Assembly: GCA_902168205.1 (NCBI GenBank) | Contig: CABHOK010000003.1 | Span: 372,001 to 436,000, forward strand | Origin: an uncultured Chitinophaga sp. | GTDB lineage: Bacteria > Bacteroidota > Bacteroidia > Cytophagales > Cyclobacteriaceae | Reading direction: 5' to 3' | Length of the DNA stretch: 64,000 nucleotides | In this document: piece after piece, positions 50,740 through 59,920 of the stretch | How the letters are laid out: each line of letters starts with the position of its first letter | Numbering within the stretch: position 1 is the stretch's first letter | Program-made: the position numbers and the translations under genes | The notes under the pieces: generated by a model | What the model was told of the DNA's origin: nothing | Databases searched by the model: none | Seen by the model: only the letters and a program-made list of their open reading frames with translations

Positions 50740-50960
50740 AACTTCTTTGTTTTTATTCCTTCGATATTCTTTGCGGAAGTTACTAAAACTAAATTATTGT
50801 GCCTGGTAAATATACCGCATCAAATAACCGACTGGCGACCCATAAAACTTTCTATATAGGTCTGTAACCAGAACGGTTCTTCGGCAAACATTTCGTAACT
50901 TCCAATCGTACCACGGGGTGAGGCGCTGAAAAAACATACGCTGAAAAATACTCTCTCCTT

Positions 50961-52685
50961 ATGAAAAAGAATATACCTCTTAAGTCAGTTCTGTTACTGC
51001 TTTTATCCACGATTATCCTCTGGTCGTGGAAAAGATCTGATGGTCCGGACAAGATTGTTTATACCAAGCCTGTGGAAACGCGCATTACCATGTGTGGTTC
51101 CTTTCAGCCAGACTTTCTGGATACAACCTATACGGCTCGTATTTTACCGGGGCTGGGTAATCTGCATTACCCGGTAACAACCACTTCTATCAAGGCCCAG
51201 GAATTTTTTGAACAGGGCTTGCGACTTGTCTATGCCTTTAACCATTGGGAGGCTATACAAGCTTTTCGCGAAGCGATACGAATCGATCCTGAATTTGCAA
51301 TGGGCTATTGGGGCTTGGCATTGGCGTACGGTCCTAACCTGAATGATGTAAACCCGAAAGACCGCGAACGTATTGCATACGAATCAGTACAGAAAGCAAA
51401 AGCGCGCATGGGTGTTATATCGCAGGTGGAAAAAGATCTGATTGCTGCCATGGCTGCGCGGTATAATGGTAAAGCGTATGACAATCGCGATTCGCTAAAC
51501 CGGTCGTATGCGGAGGCGATGCTCAAGCTTACACGTATATACCCTGACGATGCAGAAGTACAAACATTGTGTGCCGATGCGATTATGAATACCATGCCAT
51601 GGGACTACTGGAATAAAGATGGATCACCAAAACCGGAAACGGCTACCGCGAAAAATGTTCTGGAGCTTGCGTTGAAAAAACATCCGGAACATCCCGGGGC
51701 GCATCACCTATATATACATCTTGTGGAGGCATCACCTTCTCCGGAGTTGGCGTTACCGAGTGCCAAGTTTCTGGAGACAGCCATGCCGGGGGCAGGACAT
51801 CTGCTGCACATGCCAACACACATCTATATTCGTACAGGGCAATATGCTCGTTCCATTGAATGGAATGTAAAGGCTGTTCAGGTTGATGAAGATTATTTGT
51901 CAGCTTCTGCCAACCAGGGTATGTATCGCATGGGGTATTATCCGCATAATATAGACTTCATCAGTTTCAGTTCCTATATGGAGGGCAGAAGTGCGATGGG
52001 TATACAAAATGCGATGAAGCTGGCCTACAAGGGAAGTATGATTACTGAAAGTAATCCTGTTATTGCACAATACTATAGCGTTGAGCCGATGCTTGCCTTT
52101 GTTCGCTTTGGTAAATGGAATGATATACTGTCGTTGGCTGCTCCGCATAAAGACATGGTATATATGAATGCGATCTGGCGTTTTGCGCGTGGTATAGCAT
52201 TTGTGAGGGCGAAGAATATAGATCAGGCGTCTATAGAATTGGTTAAACTGGATTCGCTTTCAAAACACGAGGCTCTTAAATCTGTTTACTTTTCTTTTAA
52301 CCCGGCTTCTGACATTGTGCAGGTACCGCTTCATATTTTAAAAGGTGAATTGCTGCTGAAGCAGAATAAGCTGAACGAAGGACTGGCTGCTTTACAGGAT
52401 GCCGTTAAAGCGGAAACAAATCTACGCTACATGGAGCCCCCGGACTGGAAAATTCCTTCGCGCCATTTTCTTGGCGCTGCGTTATACGATGCCGGTAAAT
52501 TTGCAGAGGCTGAACAGGTATATATGGAAGACTTGAAAGTAAATCGTGAAAATGGATGGTCGCTGCTGGGGCTGCAACTGAGCCAGCAGAAACAGGGAAA
52601 AAAGACAGATGCTACTACTATAGCAAAACGATTTTCCAAGAGCTGGAAGAATTCTGATGTAGTGGTGACTGCCTCGAGGTATTAA
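50961..52685 (+). CDS. Exported TPR-repeat protein
   Basis: 574 residues with an N-terminal hydrophobic segment (10-22) that may be a signal or anchor. TPR-like helices follow: KAQEFFEQGLRLVYAFNHWE, AIQAFREAIRIDPEFAMGYW, ADIWLA-type pairs around 200-260, and a C-terminal set (LGAALYDAGKFAEAEQVYME and DLKVNRENGWSLLGL). The middle contains a His-rich stretch with HPEHPGAHHLYIHLVEASP and GAGHLLHMPTHIYIRTGQY, suggesting metal binding. That motif recurs in a family of unknown proteins in many bacteria. No function can be assigned. It is followed by the periodic repeat that also forms a hairpin. Confidence 0.78.
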   Translation: MKKNIPLKSVLLLLLSTIILWSWKRSDGPDKIVYTKPVETRITMCGSFQPDFLDTTYTARILPGLGNLHYPVTTTSIKAQEFFEQGLRLVYAFNHWEAIQAFREAIRIDPEFAMGYWGLALAYGPNLNDVNPKDRERIAYESVQKAKARMGVISQVEKDLIAAMAARYNGKAYDNRDSLNRSYAEAMLKLTRIYPDDAEVQTLCADAIMNTMPWDYWNKDGSPKPETATAKNVLELALKKHPEHPGAHHLYIHLVEASPSPELALPSAKFLETAMPGAGHLLHMPTHIYIRTGQYARSIEWNVKAVQVDEDYLSASANQGMYRMGYYPHNIDFISFSSYMEGRSAMGIQNAMKLAYKGSMITESNPVIAQYYSVEPMLAFVRFGKWNDILSLAAPHKDMVYMNAIWRFARGIAFVRAKNIDQASIELVKLDSLSKHEALKSVYFSFNPASDIVQVPLHILKGELLLKQNKLNEGLAALQDAVKAETNLRYMEPPDWKIPSRHFLGAALYDAGKFAEAEQVYMEDLKVNRENGWSLLGLQLSQQKQGKKTDATTIAKRFSKSWKNSDVVVTASRY

Positions 52686-52695
52686 AATCCAGGGA

Positions 52696-52729
52696 CACAA
52701 AGTATACAAAGAAGGCTCAAAGTACACAG
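52696..52729. repeat. CACAAAG-type periodic repeat, copy 2
   Basis: CACAAAG, TACAAAG, CTCAAAG and TACACAG begin at 52696, 52705, 52716 and 52723, a 7-11 base rhythm like that at 1965-2004. Here part of the array doubles as the left arm of a hairpin. Confidence 0.5.
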
Positions 52730-52757
52730 CGTAAATATACCCTGTCCTTTGAGCCTT
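52712..52757. terminator. Hairpin between the TPR and peptidase genes
   Basis: AAGGCTCAAAG (52712-52722) pairs exactly with CTTTGAGCCTT (52747-52757), with ACAG/CTGT extending inward. It lies between two convergent genes; flanking T-runs are weak, so function as a terminator is only likely. Confidence 0.55.
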
Positions 52758-52773
52758 CGCTATTTATAGTATG

Positions 52774-54906
52774 TTATTCTTTTATACCCACCAGCTTCAG
52801 CATAAAGGCATCTGCAAGGGCTTCATCTTTCAGGGCCTGAAATCTTCCGGATGATCCTCCATGGCCTGCGCTCATGTTGGTTTTGAAGAGGAGGAGATTT
52901 TTGTCTGTTTTCATCGTGCGTAGTTTGGCTACCCACTTGGCCGGTTCCCAGTATTGTACCTGGCTGTCGTGCAAGCCGGTTGTTACCAGTAAATTCGGAT
53001 AGTCTTTCTTCTCCACATTATCGTATGGCGAATAGGACAGCATATACTCATACTCTTCTTTTACGTTCGGGTTGCCCCACTCTTTCCATTCAAATGTTGT
53101 TAACGGTATACTTTCGTCCATCATCGTAGTGATAACGTCAACAAACGGAACTTCGGCAATAACACCTTTATAGAGGTCAGGGCGCATGTTCGTGATAGCA
53201 CCCATCAGCAAACCTCCAGCACTGCCGCCATTGGCAAACAGTTTATCTTTCGCTATATATTTACTCTGCACTAGGTATTCCGAGCAATCGATGAAGTCGG
53301 TAAACGTATTTTTCTTCTTCAGCATCTTGCCGTCTTCATACCATTTGCCTCCCATCTCTTGTCCTCCGCGAATATGGGCTATGGTAAATACAAATCCGCG
53401 ATCGAGTAGACTTAGGCGTGTAGAACTGAAAAATGCCGGCATCGAAAAACCGTACGATCCGTATGCATATTGTAATCCGGGATTACTTCCATCTTTTTTG
53501 AAGAGATCTTTACGATACACGATCGATACCGGTATCATAACGCCATCGCGTGCTTTAACCATGACACGTTCTGACTGGTAATTACTCTTGTCAAAACCAC
53601 CGAGTACTTCCTGTTCCTTTAGCAATTTTTTGTCGTGCGTATCGACATTGTAGTCGTAAATCGAGTTTGGCGTAGTAAGCGATTGATAATTGTAACGGAC
53701 AATAGCAGTAGTAAACTCAGGATTGGCCGACAGACTGGCATAATATACCGGCTCATCAAAGTTTACGGTGTGATCAGCTTTATCGCTCCAGCGCACGATG
53801 TGTATTTTGCTTAGCCCCTCCGTTGTTTCCTGTAAGGCGAAGAAATCCTTAAACAGATCAACCTCTTCCAGGAATACCTTGTCGTTGTGAGCGATCACAT
53901 CAGTCCAGTTTTCTTTTCCGGGTTTTGTCACCGGGGCCTCCACCAGACGGAAGTTGGGTGCGTTCAGATTGGTAAGTATATAGAATTTATTGTTGGCGTG
54001 ATCAACGCTATATTTCACATTGGCTTGTAAAGGTTCGATGATGGTTGCCTTACCTTTCGGCTGATCAGCATCCAGGTAACGTTCTGCCTGTGCATCGGTT
54101 CGGTTACTGGTAATGAATATATACTTTTCTGATTTTGATTTGTGAATGGAGCATTCCAGCGTGGAGTCCTTTTCGGTATAGATCAGCTCGTCCTGCGATG
54201 CCGGTGTGCCCAGTGTATGGCGGTATACTTTATTGCCGATAAGTGTTTCCGGATCGCCCTGTACATATATAAACGTCTTGTTGTCGTTATACCATACCAT
54301 CTCACCTTCGGTGCCACCAATCTTGTCAGGATACAGGTTGCCTGTTTTCAGATCTTTTATACGGATGGTATAAAACCTGCGCCCTACTGTATCGGTTATG
54401 ATGCCGGCCAGCATGTGATTGGGACTTACCTCGGCATCAATATCAAAAAAGTCGTGACCTTTACTCAGGTCGTTGCCATTTACGATTACTTCTTCGGCTG
54501 CTTCCAGCGATCCTTTCTTCCGACAGATCACCGGGTATTCATAACCTTCTTCGTAGCGGGTATAGTAATAATAATCATCAAGCCTGTAGGGAACCGATTC
54601 ATCTTTCTCTTTGATGCGCCCCTTCATTTCACGGAACAGTTTTTCTTGCAGGGATTTGGTATCACGGAGCATCGTGTCTACATAAGCGTTCTCAGCTTTC
54701 AGGTATGTAATAACAGCGGAGTCCTCGCGATTCTTGAGCCAGTAATAATCATCCACGCGCTTGTGCCCATGGCGTGATACAATTTCATAAGGCTTTTTTT
54801 CTGCTACCGGTGGTTTAACATCCGGGTATTGGGTCGTTTCTTTTTTAGGATTGCACGCAGCCATAATGACTATGCCTGCGAGTGCAAACCAGTGTAGTGT
54901 TTTCAT
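52774..54906 (-). CDS. S9 family peptidase (oligopeptidase B-like lipoprotein)
   Basis: 710 residues. N-terminal lipoprotein signal (lipobox IMAAC, Cys19), a short linker, then the propeller domain opening KPYEIVSRHGHKRVDDYYWL and a C-terminal alpha/beta hydrolase. Catalytic Ser lies in NGGSAGGLLMGA, Asp in LVTTGLHDSQVQYWEPAKW, and His in AGHGGSSGR. Other landmarks are YGSYGFSMPAFF and HIRGGQEMGGKWYEDGK. Oligopeptidase B cleaves short peptides after basic residues; as a lipoprotein this copy acts outside the cytoplasm, unlike the classical enzyme. It is convergent with the TPR gene. Confidence 0.9.
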   Translation of the reverse strand: MKTLHWFALAGIVIMAACNPKKETTQYPDVKPPVAEKKPYEIVSRHGHKRVDDYYWLKNREDSAVITYLKAENAYVDTMLRDTKSLQEKLFREMKGRIKEKDESVPYRLDDYYYYTRYEEGYEYPVICRKKGSLEAAEEVIVNGNDLSKGHDFFDIDAEVSPNHMLAGIITDTVGRRFYTIRIKDLKTGNLYPDKIGGTEGEMVWYNDNKTFIYVQGDPETLIGNKVYRHTLGTPASQDELIYTEKDSTLECSIHKSKSEKYIFITSNRTDAQAERYLDADQPKGKATIIEPLQANVKYSVDHANNKFYILTNLNAPNFRLVEAPVTKPGKENWTDVIAHNDKVFLEEVDLFKDFFALQETTEGLSKIHIVRWSDKADHTVNFDEPVYYASLSANPEFTTAIVRYNYQSLTTPNSIYDYNVDTHDKKLLKEQEVLGGFDKSNYQSERVMVKARDGVMIPVSIVYRKDLFKKDGSNPGLQYAYGSYGFSMPAFFSSTRLSLLDRGFVFTIAHIRGGQEMGGKWYEDGKMLKKKNTFTDFIDCSEYLVQSKYIAKDKLFANGGSAGGLLMGAITNMRPDLYKGVIAEVPFVDVITTMMDESIPLTTFEWKEWGNPNVKEEYEYMLSYSPYDNVEKKDYPNLLVTTGLHDSQVQYWEPAKWVAKLRTMKTDKNLLLFKTNMSAGHGGSSGRFQALKDEALADAFMLKLVGIKE

Positions 54907-55100
54907 AGGGTGATAGGGTGAGTTGATTCAGACTCGCAATATCCGCAGATTGACGCTATACTAAATGGCGTGGCCAATAATCTTTTATGAGCGGTTGCTA
55001 CGAACCATTGGCTCGTAAATAATGAATGCTGTTTGTATACTCGGCTCGTAAAAAAGCGGCTCTAACAACGCAGTGCCTGCAGTAAACTAAATCAAGTAAC

Positions 55101-57761
55101 CTAGTTGATCTTTACCACCTTGCGAATTACTTCTGTATTGTTATAGCGAATCTTTATGAGGTATGTACCTTCCGGCAGGCCGTTCATTCCAATCCGGTTT
55201 TCACGCTCGATGCCTTGTATATTCTGAATCGTCCTCCCCATGACATTCAACAAGGTGATGGATGAAGGTTGAGCTTCCGAAAAGCTGATGATAATTTCGG
55301 ATGATGTCGGATTCGGATATAGTATAATATTGTTATTGGTCGCTGTCTCATTTCCTGTGATGAGGTATACAAAATCGGCCGAGCGTCCGGTACATCCGTT
55401 GGCGGTTACATCTACCGAATATATACCGTTCTCCAGAAGACTAATGTCCAATGTCTGGCTGGTTGCCCCGGTGATAGCTTCGTTGTTCAGATACCACTGG
55501 TAACTTCCACCGGCTTGTGCCGATAAGGTAGAGCCGCTTAGGGTAACGGCAGCTACAGCGTTGCATAATTCATACTCGGCATAATTCCCGCGGGGTTCAT
55601 TTCCTACATAGTAGAATCCGCCACCGACAGACAAGCGTATATCGGAAGCAGCAATGGTATATACATAGAAACCTCCTTCATCTTCGACAATGTCCGGGTT
55701 CCAGTCGTTGATTGTAGTCGTTGTAAGATTGAAAGATGCTATACCATTTCTCCCGACTCCTGCCGCTTCACTAAAATACCCGGCTACGTACAGGTCGCGG
55801 TTGTTGGCTGCAATGTCATTTACAAGTCCATTGAGAAAGGTTGGATTCCATGCAGTGGCCAGTCCCGAAGTTGCATCCAGGGCGGCAATACCATACGGTC
55901 TGTATGCGCCACCAATTGATTTGGGAAAGTCTCCCAATACATATACAGTATTACTCTTCACGATCAGTTTGGTGATGTATGATCCGTTTACTTCCGGTGC
56001 CCACGCGGCAAGGGCTCCTGTGGTTGCATCGACAGCAGCGAGGTGCGTTCGCGCTGTACCATTGATCTGGTTGAATGCACCCCCTATATATACTGTGTTA
56101 CCGGATATATCGAGCGTGTTAACATACTGGCTGGTGGTTTTTCCATCGCCTGCTATCGGGTTCCAGGCATTGAGCGCTCCCGATGTAGCATCAACGGCAG
56201 CCAGGTTCGGGCGGATTGATCCGTTTACATTCAGAAACAAACCACCGATGTATAGTAAGTTGTCTTTGATCTTCATGCTGCGCACAATGGTATTATCAAA
56301 TGTGGCGGTGGTTCCGTTAACTACCGGTGCCCAAGACAGAAGGGCTCCGGTAGAAAGATTAAAGGCCGCCAGATTTTTACGATTCGATCCGTTTACGGTG
56401 GAGAATGCACCCCCTATATATACCGTGTTACCTTGTATTGTCATGGTATATATTTCACCACCATCGTTCACTACGATAGGATAGGGCCATCGTTCACTCG
56501 TGGCTTCATTAAAGATAATGGCACTGCCCGGTACCTGCGAATTAACGATGGTAAAATATCCGCCTGCAAAAACAATACTGCCGTTAGTAGCTACAGCCTG
56601 TACATCAGAATTAAGATTGGGATTCCAGCTCTGCAGTGCTCCATTGCTGATCGCTACAGCTGCTATACCCGGCTGATCGGTGGAATTAATTTGATTTATG
56701 TAGCCTGCTATATATAGTGTTGACCCGGATAGAGCAAGTGCATAGACTGTAGAGTAGGCTCCCAGTTTTGCATCCCAGCTGGTAACATTTCCATTGGTTG
56801 TGCTGACAGCCGCTACTGAGTTGCGGACTGTACCATTGATCGTTGTGAAGAAGCCCGCAACGAACAGGCTGCTGCCCGACAACGAAACTTTATATATATA
56901 GCCGGTGCCGTTAGTGTTAGCTACCCAACCGACAATCACAGTGCCGGTGGTTGTTCCAATGTTGATGGCGGCTAAGCCTGTGCGGGGCTGTCCACCTACT
57001 GCATCAAAAATTCCACCGATATACATAGTGTTTGTTGCTGTGTTTACAGCGAGGGCATATATATCGTTATCAATGGTTGGAGGAACCCAGGTGGTAGCGG
57101 CCCCGGTGGTGGAGTTAAGAGCTGCAAGGTAATTTCGTGGTTGTCCGCCAATGGAAGAGAATTCACCGCCTGCATATACCGTTGTGCCTACTACTTGTAT
57201 AGCATGTACAAAACTGTTTGGGTTCGGATTCCAGGGAAGGAGTGTATTGGTAGAGACATCAATGGCAGCGAGGTAATTTCTGGTCTGTCCCATTATCTCG
57301 GCAAAGTTACCGCCGATGTATAGCGTGGTGCCCTCCAGTACCAATGTACGCACATACGTGTTGGGATCGGGGTTGAAGTTGGTATCAAGTGTCTTGTCGG
57401 CTTTGATGTGGATAAGATTCCCGATCGGCTCATTATCAATAGCCGTTAACGATCCGCCTATATACCAACCACCCTGTCCATCAGAAATAACAGTTGCTAT
57501 ATTTCCGCTTATCCTCGGGAAGTCTGCATCGTATATACCGGTAGCGGCATCTATAGCGACAGCATTTCCTGAAAATTTACCGGTTTCATACATGCCTGAT
57601 CCCATCAGCATGGTATATCCATTGCTGTGCGCGATGCGATCGGGCCCGTTTCTTACGACATAGGCATCAAGTCTGTGCGTGTTTGATTGTGCCGATACCT
57701 GCTGTATTAGAAACAGCATGAACAGCACACCAATGAACCGGTATATAGATTGGGTTTGCAT
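55101..57761 (-). CDS. T9SS-secreted 13-repeat propeller protein
   Basis: 886 residues: signal peptide (cut after VSAQ), then 13 tandem ~50-residue repeats with core 'YIGG.F..I.G..R..LAA....G' (for example YAGGEFSSIGGQPRNYLAAL, YIGGLFLNVNGSIRPNLAAV, YIGGAFNQINGTARTHLAAV). A Ser/Gly-rich Ig-like segment with two Cys follows (near 760-800), then a C-terminal type IX sorting domain (IILYPNPTSSEIIISF, GLPEGTYLIKIRYN, and a terminal VRKV-like IRKVVKIN). It would be exported by the T9SS machinery that includes PorT and the PorE-like protein. Repeats likely form beta-propellers, perhaps two of 6-7 blades. Ligand unknown. Confidence 0.88.
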   Translation of the reverse strand: MQTQSIYRFIGVLFMLFLIQQVSAQSNTHRLDAYVVRNGPDRIAHSNGYTMLMGSGMYETGKFSGNAVAIDAATGIYDADFPRISGNIATVISDGQGGWYIGGSLTAIDNEPIGNLIHIKADKTLDTNFNPDPNTYVRTLVLEGTTLYIGGNFAEIMGQTRNYLAAIDVSTNTLLPWNPNPNSFVHAIQVVGTTVYAGGEFSSIGGQPRNYLAALNSTTGAATTWVPPTIDNDIYALAVNTATNTMYIGGIFDAVGGQPRTGLAAINIGTTTGTVIVGWVANTNGTGYIYKVSLSGSSLFVAGFFTTINGTVRNSVAAVSTTNGNVTSWDAKLGAYSTVYALALSGSTLYIAGYINQINSTDQPGIAAVAISNGALQSWNPNLNSDVQAVATNGSIVFAGGYFTIVNSQVPGSAIIFNEATSERWPYPIVVNDGGEIYTMTIQGNTVYIGGAFSTVNGSNRKNLAAFNLSTGALLSWAPVVNGTTATFDNTIVRSMKIKDNLLYIGGLFLNVNGSIRPNLAAVDATSGALNAWNPIAGDGKTTSQYVNTLDISGNTVYIGGAFNQINGTARTHLAAVDATTGALAAWAPEVNGSYITKLIVKSNTVYVLGDFPKSIGGAYRPYGIAALDATSGLATAWNPTFLNGLVNDIAANNRDLYVAGYFSEAAGVGRNGIASFNLTTTTINDWNPDIVEDEGGFYVYTIAASDIRLSVGGGFYYVGNEPRGNYAEYELCNAVAAVTLSGSTLSAQAGGSYQWYLNNEAITGATSQTLDISLLENGIYSVDVTANGCTGRSADFVYLITGNETATNNNIILYPNPTSSEIIISFSEAQPSSITLLNVMGRTIQNIQGIERENRIGMNGLPEGTYLIKIRYNNTEVIRKVVKIN

Positions 57762-57812
57762 AGGGATAGAGCGTATTATATATACGGATAACTTACAATT
57801 GTACAGGCTGAG

Positions 57813-58442
57813 TTAATTTCCGATCGGTTTCAGGTAACTGATGCCGATGATCCACGCGCGGTTATTATTGCGTGTGTCATCGTTTAGTTTCTTTTGCAGA
57901 TCGAGTAATCCCATTTCATAACGGAAATCAAGCGACACACTTCCATTCCTGAGTATATATTCGATGCGGCCGCCTGCGTTGGGCCCTATATCAAATCGTG
58001 AAGCTTCACTTTTTTCAAAATCAAAATCTTCACTGGCCTGATCAAAACCTTCCATTTTGTATTTGCCGCTGATCCAGTACGCTGTATATATACCGACTGT
58101 GAGGTGAGCTTTAAAATTATCGAGTGCCGGAATAATAAAACCATAATCCAGCATGATGGGCACTTCAAGGTAGTTGGCTTCAAGCTGGTCGGTTATACCA
58201 TCGCATACTTTATGGTAATATCCTTTCTGGGTATACTGCAGCTCTAACTGTAAACCGATGTTACTGTTTACCTGTTTAAAGGCAATGGCTCCAAAGGTAA
58301 ATCCCATGTTGGATACTTCCTTCCACGGAGTTTTTGTTTTGTAGTTGGAGAATGTGGTGCCGGCTTTCGCGCCGATAGACCACAGCTGAGCCTGCGCAAC
58401 AATGGGTATGGAAATAAAAAGACAGAGTATAAGTTTTTTCAT
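57813..58442 (-). CDS. PorT-family outer-membrane beta-barrel
   Basis: From ATG 58442, 209 residues: signal peptide MKKLILCLFISIPIVAQAQ, then LWSIGAKAGTTFSNYKTKTP and barrel strands LQLELQYTQKGYYHKVC, NYLEVPIMLDYGFI, FKAHLTVGIYTAYWISGKYK, FDIGPNAGGRIEYIL and IIGISYLKPIGN. The 'NYLEVPIML' block again marks the broad PorT/OmpX-like family. A frame seven codons longer would push a hydrophobic start ahead of a normal signal peptide, so I chose the shorter. It differs from the T9SS PorT at 14868. Confidence 0.78.
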   Translation of the reverse strand: MKKLILCLFISIPIVAQAQLWSIGAKAGTTFSNYKTKTPWKEVSNMGFTFGAIAFKQVNSNIGLQLELQYTQKGYYHKVCDGITDQLEANYLEVPIMLDYGFIIPALDNFKAHLTVGIYTAYWISGKYKMEGFDQASEDFDFEKSEASRFDIGPNAGGRIEYILRNGSVSLDFRYEMGLLDLQKKLNDDTRNNNRAWIIGISYLKPIGN

Positions 58443-58517
58443 AGACAGAATATAGCGTACCAAAAATGATTAAAGCCTGCGGTATACATAGAATGTATGT
58501 ATACTATATATCCAGTA

Positions 58518-58952
58518 TCAATAAGGTTCCAGAATAAACTCTATGGTAGAGGGGCCGTCTTTTATACCCGTGTCGCGATTGATAATGAGAATCATTTTGC
58601 GGGGTGTAAGACTTTCAATTACCCATTGTTCTTTGGGGGCATCGGCCGGCAACAACTGCAGAATGGTGTTGTTGTTTTTGACAGACCAGTTGCCTGAATC
58701 TGTTTTACCGCTGACCTGTATCCGATTGAAAGTGGATGTGGTGTCGGTGGTTGGGGAGGGTTCTGCCAGAGTCAACCTGTACTGACTCAGATCGCTGGTG
58801 TTGTCCTTCACACCATCAATATATACCTCTGTAAGTTTCCAACCACCGGCCACAATGCACATCCTCGATGGGCAGTCCGGAATACTTTCCGAACAGGACG
58901 CCGAACAAACTGTTGCTAAAGCCAACGCAACAACTATAATATTTTTTTTCAT
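58518..58952 (-). CDS. Lipocalin-like lipoprotein or exported protein
   Basis: 144 residues. Signal with Cys in VCSASCSES (probable lipobox TVCSASC, Cys19) and further Cys in PDCPSRMC that could form a disulfide. The body has ag-GWKLTEVYIDGVKDN, repeated strands with LLPADAPKEQWVIESLTPRK and a final STIEFILEPY, resembling lipocalin-like domains such as the one at 50281. Role unknown. It is followed leftward by the barrel gene; both may be one unit. Confidence 0.7.
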   Translation of the reverse strand: MKKNIIVVALALATVCSASCSESIPDCPSRMCIVAGGWKLTEVYIDGVKDNTSDLSQYRLTLAEPSPTTDTTSTFNRIQVSGKTDSGNWSVKNNNTILQLLPADAPKEQWVIESLTPRKMILIINRDTGIKDGPSTIEFILEPY

Positions 58953-59240
58953 ACTGAGTAGAGTATTCCTGAACTATGCAATGCTATATACAACTGACTG
59001 AATCATGGTAACGGTACGGCTATCGGTTCTATAATCATAACTAATACACTGACCTGCAGCTATAGTAGTATATGAGTTTGCATAAGTCAAGAATAGAGAG
59101 GGTCTTTCAGTACGCATAACTTTCTTAAGTGAGGCGAAGGTAGTGTATGGGATCTATTGAGTGCATCACACGAAAATGTGAGCGAATAGGTTACATAGAA
59201 AAGATATTTATATACACTGATTTACGGCCAGTTTAGGAAG

Positions 59241-59876
59241 TTAAACAAGCTTTTCATTGATAGCTTTGGACACGGCTTCCGTCTGACTGCGCACTTGTAA
59301 TTTCTCGTAAATATGTTTGATGTGTGTGCGCACAGTATCGATACTGATACCGAAATGTGCTGCGATGAGTTTATAGCTGTTGCCTTTGGAAAGGCTGGCG
59401 AGAATTTCTTTTTCGCGCGCGGTGAGTTGGTATTTATTGGCTTGGTCTGCGGGCAGTTGTTGCAACTGTGCTACGACCAAACGCGCTATGCCGGGACTCA
59501 TCGGTGCACCACCATTCATCACTTCGTGTATCGACTCGATTAACTTTTCAGGTAAATATTTTTTTAACAAATAACCGGAAGCCCCGGCACAGATGGCATC
59601 CAGCACGTGCTTGTTATCATCAAACACGGTAAGCATCAGTATATAGATAGATGAGTTGAATGACCGCACTTTTTTCACGGCTTCTATGCCGTTCATACCC
59701 GGTAAATCAATATCCATCAGGATAACTTCGGGTTGCAGATTTTTTACCTGTTCTTCTACATGCAATACTTCACCGAAACTGCCGGTAAGTACAAAATCAG
59801 TTGAAAGCGATATCAGCGCGCTGACACTTTCGCGCAATTGCTGATTATCTTCATATAAGAGTAGCCGGATTGACAC
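59241..59876 (-). CDS. NarL/FixJ-type response regulator
   Basis: Receiver plus LuxR-type HTH. Starting at GTG 59876 the product is 211 residues: SIRLLLYEDNQQLRESVSAL, phospho-Asp in VILMDIDLPGMNGIE, Thr in LMLTVFDD and Lys in GYLLKKYL. The HTH is LTAREKEILASLSKGNSYKL and IDTVRTHIKHIYEKL. A TTG three codons upstream is the only longer start. It lies 44 bases after the stop of the large sensor kinase and on the same strand, so it is almost surely its cognate partner. DNA target unknown. The 288-base gap to its left (58953-59240) shows no gene. Confidence 0.92.
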   Translation of the reverse strand: MSIRLLLYEDNQQLRESVSALISLSTDFVLTGSFGEVLHVEEQVKNLQPEVILMDIDLPGMNGIEAVKKVRSFNSSIYILMLTVFDDNKHVLDAICAGASGYLLKKYLPEKLIESIHEVMNGGAPMSPGIARLVVAQLQQLPADQANKYQLTAREKEILASLSKGNSYKLIAAHFGISIDTVRTHIKHIYEKLQVRSQTEAVSKAINEKLV

Positions 59877-59920
59877 AGTCTGCAATATAAGTGAAGTGAT
59901 TATTTCTACGGATACCCTGA

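Noticed and set aside
54142-54777. 211-residue rightward frame antisense to the peptidase gene
   Set aside because: The opposite strand encodes a clear S9 peptidase domain here; the antisense frame has no recognisable feature.
54907-55100. Direct repeat GGCTCGTAAA in the peptidase/propeller gap
   Set aside because: Only two 10-base copies with no symmetry or promoter context; likely chance.
55690-56484. 264-residue rightward frame antisense to the 13-repeat gene
   Set aside because: Its length comes from the repeated codon pattern of the real gene on the other strand.
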